NCBI GenBank assembly: GCA_038746605.1
Contig: JBCDKM010000022.1
Span: 24,815 to 88,814 of the forward strand
Source of the DNA: Rubricoccus sp038746605
Lineage (GTDB): Bacteria; Bacteroidota; Rhodothermia; Rhodothermales; Rubricoccaceae
Reading direction: 5' to 3'
DNA: 64,000 nt
This document shows positions 40,660 through 48,058 of the stretch, piece by piece. Position 1 is the first letter of the stretch, and every line of letters begins with the position of its first letter. The notes under the pieces are model-generated. The model did not search any database, was not told where the DNA came from, and worked only from the letters and a program-made list of their open reading frames with translations. The position numbers were made by a program, and so were the translations under genes.

Positions 40660-42534
40660 CTAGCGGGTCAGCACGAGGCGCCGGGCGCCCACGGGCGTCC
40701 CGTTCACGGTCACGCGTGCCGTGTAGATGCCAGGGGCCGCCCTGCCCTGCCAGCGCAACTCCAGGGTGCCCGGTGGCTGTGTCCCGAGACGCTCGTGCCA
40801 GACCCTCCGCCCCAACGCATCGACGACCTCCCACCGCACCGTCGCGCGGATGGGCAGCACGAGATCCAGCGTAACCCCCGTCAAAGAAGGATTCGGGCGC
40901 GGGTCTCTCAGTTCGAGTCCAGGGATCGGCGGGGGAGGACCGTTGGTGTCGATAGGCGGCGTGCCGCGAAGGCGAAAATCGAGTACCTGATAGAGCGAGT
41001 CCCGCATCCGGCGGTAAGCAGGGTCATCGATCAGGTTGATGCGCTCCTCCGGGTCGCCGACCACATCGTAAAGTTCGAGGCTGCGGCGGCTCGGGAAGTC
41101 GAAGTTGACGAGGCGGAAGCGGGGTGTGCGGAGCGTGTGGTCCAGACGGTTCATGGACGTGATCGCGACGGAGATGGGCTCAGCATCCACGGCTGCGAGC
41201 AGTGGCGCGAGGTCCTCGCCTTCGACGTGCTCTGGCACGGGCAGTCCCGCGAGTCCGACGACCGTCGGGTAGAGATCCATCAGGCTGACGGGCTGGCGCC
41301 GGACGACGCCGGGCGAGACGGCTCCCGGCGCCCGGATGATGAACGGCGTCGAGGCGGACTCTTCCCAGAGGGTCGTCTTGCCAAACCAGGTTTTCTCGCC
41401 GAGGTGCCACCCATGATCGCCGAGAAGCACGACGACCGTATTGTCCGCATACGGTCCCTCGTCCAGCGCATCCAGCACACGGCCGATGGCGCGGTCTGCC
41501 AACGCGACCGCCGCGAGGTAATAGCGCACGGCATCGCGCCATGCCAAGACCGGCCCGTTCACCGGGTCGATGGCCTCCGCCTGCTCATAGAGCGCGAACG
41601 CAGGGCCTCCCGTGATCTCGTCCCCGACGCGGAAGACGTCCTGCATGCCGCCCTCGGAGAGATCAGCGGTGTCGTCGAAGTACTCTGTCCGCAGAGCATC
41701 GGTCAGGGCTTCCAGGCTGTCCGAGGGGAAGAGATCGAGCAGGTCTTGAGAGACGTACAGGGGGGTGTGGGGACGGTAGATCCCGAGCGCGAGGAAGAAC
41801 GGCTGGCCGTCTGGAGGCGAGACGGTCACGTCCACCTCATACACGCGGTCCTCGATGGTGGCGGTGCCCGTGCGCAGCACCTCCGCGATGAAGTCTGAGT
41901 TGACGACGTCGGGGAAGCCCTCGAACGGCGCGTCCGTGACGCCCATTCGGAGAAGCGCGTCCTCGGTGCTCCACGGCCCCGGTGTCACGCTGCCGTTGGT
42001 CCCGACGGAGCGGTTGACCCACACGTCCCACGAGCGTTGCGAGTCTGGGCCGTCGAGCACGATCTCGCCGTCGGCGTTCAGGTCTACGCTCCACTTGTGG
42101 AAGATCTTGCCGACGCCCGCCGTGTAGTAGCCGTTTGCCTTGAGGTATTCCGGGAGAGTCGAGACGCTCCCGAGCACCTCGTTGTCTCGGAAGTGGCCGT
42201 CGCCGTTGTCGTTGTAGTTGGAGGTGTGAGGCCGCACGCCCGTCATGAAGGACGCCCGGCTGGGAGCGCAGATGGGCGAAGCCGTGTAGGCGTTCGTGAA
42301 GGGGACGCCCTCGGCGGCGAGCCGGTCCAGGTTGGGCGTGAGCACAGCCCGCATCCGGGCCCGCATCTCCGGGTCCGGGAAGAGGGTCTGGAGCGGATTC
42401 CCCGGCTCCTCGCTGAGATAGCCTACTGCCGTGTTGAGGTCGTCCACGGTAATCAGGACGACGTTGGGTTGCTGGGCGCGAGGCGCCACGGCGAGCGCGA
42501 GGAGGAGCAGCGTGAGGGCAGCGGCTCGGGTCAT
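40660..42534 (-). CDS. Secreted sulfatase (iduronate-2-sulfatase-like) with T9SS domain
   Basis: A 624-residue exported sulfatase from ATG 42534. The formylglycine motif is CAPSR at 89-93, with the cysteine that needs oxidation. 'PNVVLITVDDLN' and 'PNLDRLAAEGVPFTNAY' are sulfatase N-terminal signatures, and 'LLGDHGWHLGEKTWFGK' is the metal-site region seen in iduronate-2-sulfatase relatives. The last 85 residues are a T9SS sorting domain ('RPNPSLTGV' to 'PGIYTARVTVNG'). The adjacent upstream gene encodes the likely maturation enzyme. It probably removes sulfate from sulfated polysaccharide. Confidence 0.93.
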   Translation of the reverse strand: MTRAAALTLLLLALAVAPRAQQPNVVLITVDDLNTAVGYLSEEPGNPLQTLFPDPEMRARMRAVLTPNLDRLAAEGVPFTNAYTASPICAPSRASFMTGVRPHTSNYNDNGDGHFRDNEVLGSVSTLPEYLKANGYYTAGVGKIFHKWSVDLNADGEIVLDGPDSQRSWDVWVNRSVGTNGSVTPGPWSTEDALLRMGVTDAPFEGFPDVVNSDFIAEVLRTGTATIEDRVYEVDVTVSPPDGQPFFLALGIYRPHTPLYVSQDLLDLFPSDSLEALTDALRTEYFDDTADLSEGGMQDVFRVGDEITGGPAFALYEQAEAIDPVNGPVLAWRDAVRYYLAAVALADRAIGRVLDALDEGPYADNTVVVLLGDHGWHLGEKTWFGKTTLWEESASTPFIIRAPGAVSPGVVRRQPVSLMDLYPTVVGLAGLPVPEHVEGEDLAPLLAAVDAEPISVAITSMNRLDHTLRTPRFRLVNFDFPSRRSLELYDVVGDPEERINLIDDPAYRRMRDSLYQVLDFRLRGTPPIDTNGPPPPIPGLELRDPRPNPSLTGVTLDLVLPIRATVRWEVVDALGRRVWHERLGTQPPGTLELRWQGRAAPGIYTARVTVNGTPVGARRLVLTR

Positions 42535-42615
42535 AACCTCCGGTGGGATCAGGCGGGCGGAGCATACGATGCGAGGCACCGCCGAACCATGCATCCGCTT
42601 ATCAATCACGCGAGG

Positions 42616-43569
42616 CTAACCGACCTCTGCATCGTAGGCGCATCGAAAACCGACGTGGGCGAACGACGATTCCGGGGTCGCGTGGCCTCGCGCAGAGACG
42701 CGGTATCCGTGGCAGTACGAGGGATGGCAGAGAAACGAGCCACCGCGCTGCACGCGCTCGGGTGCTCCACTCGGTCCAGGCGGAGGCTCTCCCGCGAGGG
42801 CTGTGAGTGGGTACGGGCGGTACCACGTGGCGGTCCACTCCCACACGTTACCGCCCATGTCGGTCAGACCGAGGGGCGTCTCGCCGAAGGCCCCGACGGG
42901 GCTGGTGCCGGAACGGTATCCGTCCGCCCCGTCATCCCCGCCGGGGAACGTACCGGTCCACGTGTTGGCGCGGAGTTGGCCGCCCTCGTCGAGGGCATCG
43001 CCCCAGGCGTAAGGACTGCGGTCGTCCGTGGCGCCGCGGGCGGCGTGCTCCCACTCGATCTCGGTCGGGAGGCGGCCGGGTCGGCCCTGGCGCTCGCCAT
43101 CCCAGGCGCAGAATGCCTCAGCGTCGGTGTACGCGACCTGTGTGACAGGGTGGTCGTCGGAGGCCGCCCCTCCGGCAGGGCCTCGCGGGGTACGCCAGTC
43201 CGCGCCAGGCACGAGGCTCCAGGCTCCGCGCGAGGGATCCATGACCGCGCCATCGCCGAAGACCTCGGCCTGCGTCTCGTGGCCGGTGGCATCGACGAAC
43301 TGGCGAAAGCGGGCGACGGTCACGGGCGAGCGACCGAGCGCGAACGGGGCGACCTCAGCAGCGAAAGCGGGCCGCTCGTGCGGCATCCCGGCCTCCGTTT
43401 CCAGGATGCCGACTCGTGTGGTCCCCCCCGGGATGGCGAGGAGCGAGTCCGCGAGGGGGTCCGCCTCGGCACCGAGGCGGGGAGAGTCAGGGGGAGAGCC
43501 CTCGGGGAGAGCCGGCTCTTCGCTGCAGGCGGCGAGCGCGAGGGCGAGCAGAAGGAGGACGCGGGGCAT
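42616..43569 (-). CDS. Formylglycine-generating enzyme (SUMF1-type) lipoprotein
   Basis: A 317-residue lipoprotein (lipobox LAAC at 12-15). The C-terminal half has the FGE catalytic signature 'GGSFLCHPSYCHGYR' (two active cysteines spaced as in eukaryotic and bacterial FGE), followed by 'GHATPESSFAHVGFRC'. It should oxidise the CxPSR cysteine of sulfatases to formylglycine in the periplasm. It is directly upstream of the sulfatase gene (81-bp gap). The Ser/Pro linker at residues about 30-36 (RLGAEA) comes from an intragenic palindrome copy. Confidence 0.93.
   Translation of the reverse strand: MPRVLLLLALALAACSEEPALPEGSPPDSPRLGAEADPLADSLLAIPGGTTRVGILETEAGMPHERPAFAAEVAPFALGRSPVTVARFRQFVDATGHETQAEVFGDGAVMDPSRGAWSLVPGADWRTPRGPAGGAASDDHPVTQVAYTDAEAFCAWDGERQGRPGRLPTEIEWEHAARGATDDRSPYAWGDALDEGGQLRANTWTGTFPGGDDGADGYRSGTSPVGAFGETPLGLTDMGGNVWEWTATWYRPYPLTALAGEPPPGPSGAPERVQRGGSFLCHPSYCHGYRVSARGHATPESSFAHVGFRCAYDAEVG
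43461..43481. repeat. Palindrome inside the FGE gene, 2-nt loop class
   Basis: Perfect copy in the linker after the lipobox; translated as RLGAEA. Confidence 0.9.
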
Positions 43570-43608
43570 GGGAGGCGAGGACGGACGAAACGTACTCTCG
43601 GTCCGGGC

Positions 43609-44838
43609 TCATTCGTGCCCCGCCTCGCGCCGGTCCGTGCCGAGGCGGAAGAGCAGAACACCGAGCGCGGCGACGAGGGAAAGCGCGAGGGCACAGCCCC
43701 AAAGGGCCGCATCGCCGAGGCGTGCGAGGACGAGACCGCCGAGCACCGGGCCGGTCATGTGCGCCAGCCCCCAGCCCGCCTGGCTCACGCCCTGGTACGT
43801 CCCGCGGAGGGCCTCCGGCGCGAGCCGCGCCACTACGACCGGGACGATGGGCAGGAACGCGATCTCACCGACTGACCAGATCACCGCCGCGAGCATGTGG
43901 CCCGCGAGGGTGTCTACTAGCGCGTGCGTGCCGAGGCCGATGCCAATGAGCGCCGCGGCCCCTGCCAGCAGCACGGGGCCGATCCGGTTCTCGGCCCATC
44001 GCGCGACGGGCAAGCTCAGCGCCACTACCACGGCGCCGTTGACGGCCACCGTCCACCCGAAATCTGACTCTCCGAGCCCGTCGGCGGCCATGACGAGCGG
44101 GAGTGTGGTGAACGCCTGCATGAAGGCCGTCCCGATGCAGAGCGAGGCCAGCGTGATACCGACGAGGGCAGGATCGCGAAGGGCCTCGCCCAGGTGTCTC
44201 CGCCTCGGTGCCGAGGCGGGGGTGGCTACGGGGAGAGCAGCCGGCTTCGTCTCGGGCACGCCGAGCGCCACGACCAGCGCGAAGCCCACCATCGTGACGG
44301 CATCTACCCAGAAGAGCGCGCGGTAGCCGACGCTCTCGGCCAGCAGGCCACCCATCGCGGGGCCCACTGCTGCGCCCACGTTGATGGCCCAGTAGATCAG
44401 CGCGAAGGCGCGCGCCTGGCGTCCGGGATCTACCACGTCGGAGACTGCAGCTGAGACCGCCGGGCGATAGGCCTCGCCCACGAGCCCGGCACCGGCCATC
44501 ATCGCGGCGAGCGAGACGTAGGCCTCGACCTCGGGAAGGATCGCGAAAAGTGCTCCTCCGCCCAAGAGGCTCCCGACGAGGACCGTTTTGCGGCCGAACC
44601 GGTCGGCCATGGCGCCGCCTGCAAACCCGGCCACGAACCCGCCCGCGCCGTGGAGGCTGACCACGAGCGTCGCCGCCTCCACGCTGTAGCCCTTGACGCC
44701 GGTGAGGTAGAGCGTCAGGAACGGCAGGACGACGAGGCCGAGGCGGTTGACGAGGGTCCCGGCGAAGAGGACCCAAAAGGCGCGGGGGAACGGAGGGGCG
44801 GTCGGAGAAGCGGGCCGACGAGTGAGGCGCGAGAGCAT
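43609..44838 (-). CDS. MFS drug-resistance-type transporter
   Basis: A 409-residue MFS protein with 12 predicted helices. The loop 2-3 motif is 'GGAMADRFGRKTVLVGSLL', and 'IYWAINVGAAVGPAMGGLL' resembles the MDR family motif C. Two palindrome-derived insertions are visible: the cytoplasmic loop between the halves (about residues 207-213, 'ASAPRRR') and the last dozen residues ('RLGTDRREAGHE'). The likely substrate is unknown. Upstream on the same strand is an LEA-like gene with its own terminator. Confidence 0.9.
   Translation of the reverse strand: MLSRLTRRPASPTAPPFPRAFWVLFAGTLVNRLGLVVLPFLTLYLTGVKGYSVEAATLVVSLHGAGGFVAGFAGGAMADRFGRKTVLVGSLLGGGALFAILPEVEAYVSLAAMMAGAGLVGEAYRPAVSAAVSDVVDPGRQARAFALIYWAINVGAAVGPAMGGLLAESVGYRALFWVDAVTMVGFALVVALGVPETKPAALPVATPASAPRRRHLGEALRDPALVGITLASLCIGTAFMQAFTTLPLVMAADGLGESDFGWTVAVNGAVVVALSLPVARWAENRIGPVLLAGAAALIGIGLGTHALVDTLAGHMLAAVIWSVGEIAFLPIVPVVVARLAPEALRGTYQGVSQAGWGLAHMTGPVLGGLVLARLGDAALWGCALALSLVAALGVLLFRLGTDRREAGHE
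43619..43648. repeat. Palindrome family, irregular copy at MFS C-terminus
   Basis: CCGCCTCGC and CCGAGGCGG with 11 nt between; encodes the last residues of the MFS protein. Confidence 0.55.
44200..44220. repeat. Palindrome inside the MFS gene, 2-nt loop class
   Basis: Perfect copy in the central cytoplasmic loop; read in another frame (ASAPRR) than the FGE and hrpB copies. Confidence 0.9.
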
Positions 44839-44847
44839 GAACGAAAC

Positions 44848-44878
44848 GCGCCCCGGCGGTCAGGACCAGCCGGGGCGC
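44848..44878 (-). terminator. Terminator after LEA-like gene
   Basis: A ten-base stem (GCGCCCCGGC / GCCGGGGCGC), followed on the minus strand by GTTTCGTT, 22 bp after the LEA-like stop. Intrinsic type. Confidence 0.72.
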
Positions 44879-44899
44879 AAGAGAGACGGGGGAGCGCTG

Positions 44900-45145
44900 C
44901 TAGGCGTCGTCGCCTCGGACCTTGTCGGTGATGCCCTCGATGGCGCCCTTGGCACCCTCGACGGCCTTACCGGCCACGTCCTTGACCTTGTCCTCGATCT
45001 CGTCGGGGACGATGTCAGAGATGGCATCGCCCGCCTTGTCGGCGAGATCACCAGCGGTCTCGGCGATGTCGCCTGCGAGGTCTCCGGCTTTATCCGCGAG
45101 GTTCTTGGCGAGGTCGCCCGCCTGGTCTTTGAGCTTGTCGAACAT
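44900..45145 (-). CDS. LEA-like amphipathic repeat protein, paralogue 1
   Basis: An 81-residue hydrophilic protein made of short Ala/Asp/Lys helical repeats ('DKAGDLAGDIAETAGDLADKAGDA'-type, in about 11-residue periods). It shares the N-terminus 'DKLKDQAGxLAKNLA' with the next upstream gene, so the two are tandem paralogues. The composition resembles LEA or YtxH/CsbD-like stress proteins. A desiccation, salt or membrane-protective role is inferred. Confidence 0.7.
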   Translation of the reverse strand: MFDKLKDQAGDLAKNLADKAGDLAGDIAETAGDLADKAGDAISDIVPDEIEDKVKDVAGKAVEGAKGAIEGITDKVRGDDA

Positions 45146-45180
45146 GGGAACGAGAGGTGAAGGAGACGAAGGGTACGACA

Positions 45181-45203
45181 CCGTGCCCGACTCGCAGGCA
45201 CGG
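45181..45203 (-). terminator. Possible weak terminator between LEA-like paralogues
   Basis: A 7-bp stem (CCGTGCC/GGCACGG) behind the second LEA-like gene; no T-run, so function is uncertain. Confidence 0.35.
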
Positions 45204-45213
45204 CGTGCGGGGT

Positions 45214-45435
45214 TCAGCTACCGAGCTTGTCCTGGAGTCCACCCAGGGCGTCCTTGGCGGCGTCAGCGGCCTTTTCGGCGGCGCCGCTGGCGGCGTCCTT
45301 GAGGGCATCGGGCGCGAGGTCCGAGGCTTTGTCTGCGGCAGCGTCGATCATGTCCTCGGCTTTTTCCTTGAGGCCGTCGTTGCCCGCGAGGTTCTTGGCG
45401 AGGCCACCGGCTTGGTCTTTGAGCTTGTCGAGCAT
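45214..45435 (-). CDS. LEA-like amphipathic repeat protein, paralogue 2
   Basis: A 73-residue protein with the same 'MLDKLKDQAGGLAKNLA' start as its downstream paralogue and a body of Ala/Asp/Lys helical repeats ('DMIDAAADKASDLAPDALKDAA'-like). No cysteines, no signal peptide. The two genes lie 68 bp apart. Stress-protective role inferred only from composition. Confidence 0.7.
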   Translation of the reverse strand: MLDKLKDQAGGLAKNLAGNDGLKEKAEDMIDAAADKASDLAPDALKDAASGAAEKAADAAKDALGGLQDKLGS

Positions 45436-45607
45436 GGGAGGGGGGTAGAAGGAACGGAGGGTACGGGCCGTGCGAGTAGCAACCTAGCAGACTCGCGTAG
45501 TGGGTGCCAGGGGTTCGGGGGACTGGGATCAATCTCTTCCCCACCCTGCCCCCCTCGGGACCGATGTGGACAGAGCCAGTGTGGCTCCTGTGACTACGCG
45601 CGGTTGA

Positions 45608-46342
45608 CTACGCGCGGTCTCGGGAACGGTCGTAGTCGCGGCGGAGGCGGTCGGTGACGCGGGAGGCGGCGAAGTCTGCGAGGCGGGTGAGGCCGACAGC
45701 CATCTCTTCGGCGGAGAGTCCCGCGAGGGCTCGGGCGGTGATGACGTTGCCGACAGACGGCGGGAGACCGAAGAGTGAGTTGGTCAGCTTCTCGCGCTCG
45801 CTGACGCGGCCGTCCCACAGTTCGCGCCCGGTGGCGCGGTCGAGGAGGAGGAGTTCGCCCTCCACGACGAAGTACACGTCGCCCTGGAAGGAGTCGGCGA
45901 CGAGGGCGTAGTCCGCGATGCGGAGGTCGAGGATGTACTCGGCCTGATCCGGGCGTGCGGCGGGGGTGACGGCGAGGACGGCGGCGGACTGAGCGAGGAC
46001 GCGCCGCGCGATGCGGTCGGCGACATCGACCTGGGCGACGGCGCTGTCGAGGCGGGCCTGGGCGCGCTCGACCTCGCGAAACTTGGCGGCGGCGGTGGAG
46101 ACGCGCGTGATGGAGCCGAGCGGATCGCGGAGGTCCACGGCGCCCTCGCTGGGATGCCCGGCCTGTACGCGCGGGTGCGGTGGGATGGCCGCGACGATGG
46201 CGACACGGGCATCGTTGAGCGAGACCTCGTGGAGGCGGTTGGAGGCACCGCATCCGGCCAGGACGGGGGCGAACAGGAGGACGGCCACCAGTCCGGCGAG
46301 GAGATGGCGACGGGAGGTGGGGAGGGCGGGAACGCGGATCAC
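45608..46342 (-). CDS. Hypothetical lipoprotein, possible envelope-complex subunit
   Basis: A 244-residue lipoprotein (LAGC at about 28-31). It has an alternating beta pattern with 'QAEYILDLRIADYALVADSFQGDVYFVVEGELLLLDRATGRELW', which resembles the 'variant of Rossmann-like lipoprotein' fold of outer-membrane auxiliary proteins, but I cannot name a family. It is divergent from the ferredoxin gene. Confidence 0.6.
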   Translation of the reverse strand: MIRVPALPTSRRHLLAGLVAVLLFAPVLAGCGASNRLHEVSLNDARVAIVAAIPPHPRVQAGHPSEGAVDLRDPLGSITRVSTAAAKFREVERAQARLDSAVAQVDVADRIARRVLAQSAAVLAVTPAARPDQAEYILDLRIADYALVADSFQGDVYFVVEGELLLLDRATGRELWDGRVSEREKLTNSLFGLPPSVGNVITARALAGLSAEEMAVGLTRLADFAASRVTDRLRRDYDRSRDRA

Positions 46343-46417
46343 AGGATGTCCGTGGAGGGTGCTCTAGTTTAGCCGCCCTCGCCCCTGGCCCGGTAACGGC
46401 CTTTCCTCTTTCGCGCT

Positions 46418-46780
46418 ATGCCGTACGTCGTCGCCCAGCCCTGCATCAACTGCAAGCACACGGACTGTGTGGAGGTCTGCCCTGTGGATTGCTTCTACGA
46501 GGGGCCGAACTTCCTCGTGATCAACCCGGACGAGTGCATCGACTGCAACGCGTGCGTGCCGGTGTGTCCGGTGGAGGCGATCTATGCGGACGACGAGCTG
46601 CCGGAGGAGTACGCGCACTACACGGAGTGGAATGCGTACCTCGCGAATCAGTGGCAGGCGCTCGGGTACAACCTCACGGAGAAGAAGCCGGCGCTGCCGC
46701 ACGCGGAAGAGTGGGCGACTCCGCCGTACAGCGAGCAGAAGAGCGAGGAGGATATTCTGACCTGGGAGGGCGCGGAGTAG
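46418..46780 (+). CDS. fdxA: Ferredoxin FdxA, [3Fe-4S][4Fe-4S] type
   Basis: A 120-residue seven-iron ferredoxin. The first motif 'CINCKHTDCVEVCPVDCF' has the spacing of the 3Fe-4S site with an extra cysteine, and the second 'CIDCNACVPVCPVEAI' is a canonical 4Fe-4S motif. The C-terminal extension of about 60 residues is usual for this group (FdxA of Azotobacter, Mycobacterium). Electron donor or acceptor partners are not nearby. Confidence 0.93.
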   Translation: MPYVVAQPCINCKHTDCVEVCPVDCFYEGPNFLVINPDECIDCNACVPVCPVEAIYADDELPEEYAHYTEWNAYLANQWQALGYNLTEKKPALPHAEEWATPPYSEQKSEEDILTWEGAE

Positions 46781-46783
46781 GTC

Positions 46784-46800
46784 GGCCTCGGTGCCGAGGC
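46784..46800. repeat. Palindrome, 2-nt loop class (short)
   Basis: GGCCTCGG-TG-CCGAGGC, 3 bp after the fdxA stop; outer bases degraded. Confidence 0.75.
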
Positions 46801-46810
46801 GGGGGTGCTC

Positions 46811-46932
46811 GGGCGGGGCCGGTGCCTTTGCTGCTTCTCTTGAGGCCTCCTTGCCTCTATCCCCCGTCCACGGGCGGAGCAGGTGCCTTCGTTGCTTCCC
46901 TTGAGGCCTCCTTGCGCCTACCCCCCGCCCAC
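46811..46932. repeat. 61-bp tandem duplication
   Basis: Two imperfect copies (46811-46871 and 46872-46932). Both contain GGCGG..., CTTGAGGCCTCCTTG and an end in CCCAC or TCCAC. Located after fdxA. Confidence 0.8.
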
Positions 46933-46975
46933 GCGCGCCGTCCCGCGCGTGGGCTGTCCCCCTTGAAAGGGGGAC
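46928..46975. terminator. Two adjacent hairpins between convergent genes
   Basis: First hairpin 46928-46953 (CCCACGCGCG/CGCGCGTGGG). Second 46956-46975 (GTCCCCCT/AGGGGGAC). They lie between fdxA and the convergent 47024-47671 gene and may end both transcripts, although no T-run follows. Confidence 0.5.
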
Positions 46976-47023
46976 CGTTGAGTGTGGTGCCCTGATTGGG
47001 GGAACGCGGGCCGTGTGGGTGAG

Positions 47024-47671
47024 CTAGCGCTGGAGGAGGCCGAGGCGTTCGCGGAGTTGGGGGCGGTCAGAGAGGGCGATTTTGGCGACCTCGGCGAGTT
47101 CTCCGGCGTCGGCTCTGAGGCGGGCGACGGCGTCATCGCGGAGGGCGGTGGCGCGCTGGGCCTCGCCGGTTTCCTGGGCCTGGGTGTCCATGGCGGTGCG
47201 GGCTTCTTCGACGGCATCGCGGCCCTTGCCGACGACGGCGGGAGTGAGGCCTCGGACGCCATCCGCGAGGGTGGGGTCGTCTTCGAGGGCGCGGTAGAAG
47301 GTGTCGGCGGCGGTGAGGAGTTGGGCGCGGTCTCGGGGGGTGTTGCCGGAGAGCCCGAGGGCGTTGTAGGCGGGAGTGCCGCGTTTGTGGGCGGCGCGGC
47401 CGAGGCGACGGTGGGCAGTGTAGAGGGCGCGGAGATCGACGGCGGCTTGCTGGGCTTTGCCGGTGGCGACGAACTGCTCGCCGTACTCGCGCTGCTGGTC
47501 GGCGTGGAGGGCGGTGACGTCTTCGACGAGGGCGAGTCCGGTGTCGAAGTGGGTGGGGTCGTAGCCGAAGTCTGCGGTGAGGGTAGCGTTGACCTCGGCG
47601 TCGTCTCGGGCGTTGGTGTAGAGGGTGCGGGCGCTGGCGATGAGATCCGGGATGGAGAGAGAGCCGAACAT
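47024..47671 (-). CDS. Hypothetical helical protein
   Basis: A 215-residue soluble helical protein from ATG 47671 with no signal or membrane helix. A coiled-coil tendency is seen at about 130-200 ('AVEEARTAMDTQAQETGEAQRATAL'-type). I recognise no family. Its upstream region contains the 10 x 21-bp array shared with the divergent sugar dehydrogenase gene. Confidence 0.65.
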   Translation of the reverse strand: MFGSLSIPDLIASARTLYTNARDDAEVNATLTADFGYDPTHFDTGLALVEDVTALHADQQREYGEQFVATGKAQQAAVDLRALYTAHRRLGRAAHKRGTPAYNALGLSGNTPRDRAQLLTAADTFYRALEDDPTLADGVRGLTPAVVGKGRDAVEEARTAMDTQAQETGEAQRATALRDDAVARLRADAGELAEVAKIALSDRPQLRERLGLLQR

Positions 47672-47776
47672 GGGGGTGTATCCGTGTTTGTTTGGGATGT
47701 GCCAATGAACGGCTCGCGCTGTTTCTAAACAACTGGGTGTGTTCCGGCGCTTCTGAGAGGTCACACGGTGACGACT

Positions 47777-47986
47777 GGGGGTTGCGCGGCCTCTCCGGGG
47801 GCTTGCGTGGTGATGTCTGGGACTCGCACAGCTGCTTCTGGGACTTGCACGGTGATTTTTGGGGCTTGCGCAGCGACTTCGGGGGCTTATTCAGTGCTGT
47901 CTGGGGCTCGCGCGATGGTTTTCGGGGATCGCCCAGTGCTCGCTGGGGGTCGCGCAGACGTGTCTGGGGGTGCGCGGTGTGCTGGG
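47777..47986. repeat. Phased 10 x 21-bp direct repeat array
   Basis: Ten consecutive units of exactly 21 bp, each starting GGGG or GGGA followed by a CTTGCGC-like core. Units begin at 47777, 47798, 47819, 47840, 47861, 47882, 47903, 47924, 47945 and 47966. The sequence drifts from unit to unit while the length does not. 21 bp equals two helical turns, so cores lie on one face of DNA. Confidence 0.93.
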
Positions 47987-47998
47987 GCGCCAGTGCGT

Positions 47999-48019
47999 CC
48001 GCCTCGGGACCGAGGCGGG
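47999..48019. repeat. Palindrome, 2-nt loop class
   Basis: Loop GA; between the 21-bp array and the sugar dehydrogenase start. Confidence 0.9.
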
Positions 48020-48058
48020 AGGGGCTGGGAGGGTTCGGCATCGCGCGTATCCTGTGGC

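Larger units (their letters stand above)
47672..48058. other. Divergent regulatory gap with phased 21-bp array
   Basis: This 387-bp gap separates two divergently read genes. It holds about 100 bp of leader on the minus side, the 210-bp phased repeat array at 47777-47986, a perfect palindrome at 47999-48019, and 39 bp of leader on the plus side. No gene is supported, though the array has no stop codons in some frames. Confidence 0.7.

Noticed and set aside
42534..44838. Sulfatase-FGE-MFS genes as a single polysaccharide utilisation locus.
   Set aside because: No SusC/SusD pair or glycoside hydrolase is present, and the MFS gene is of a drug-resistance type.
47777..47986. CRISPR array.
   Set aside because: The 21-bp units follow each other directly without spacers, have no palindromic repeat and no cas genes are near.
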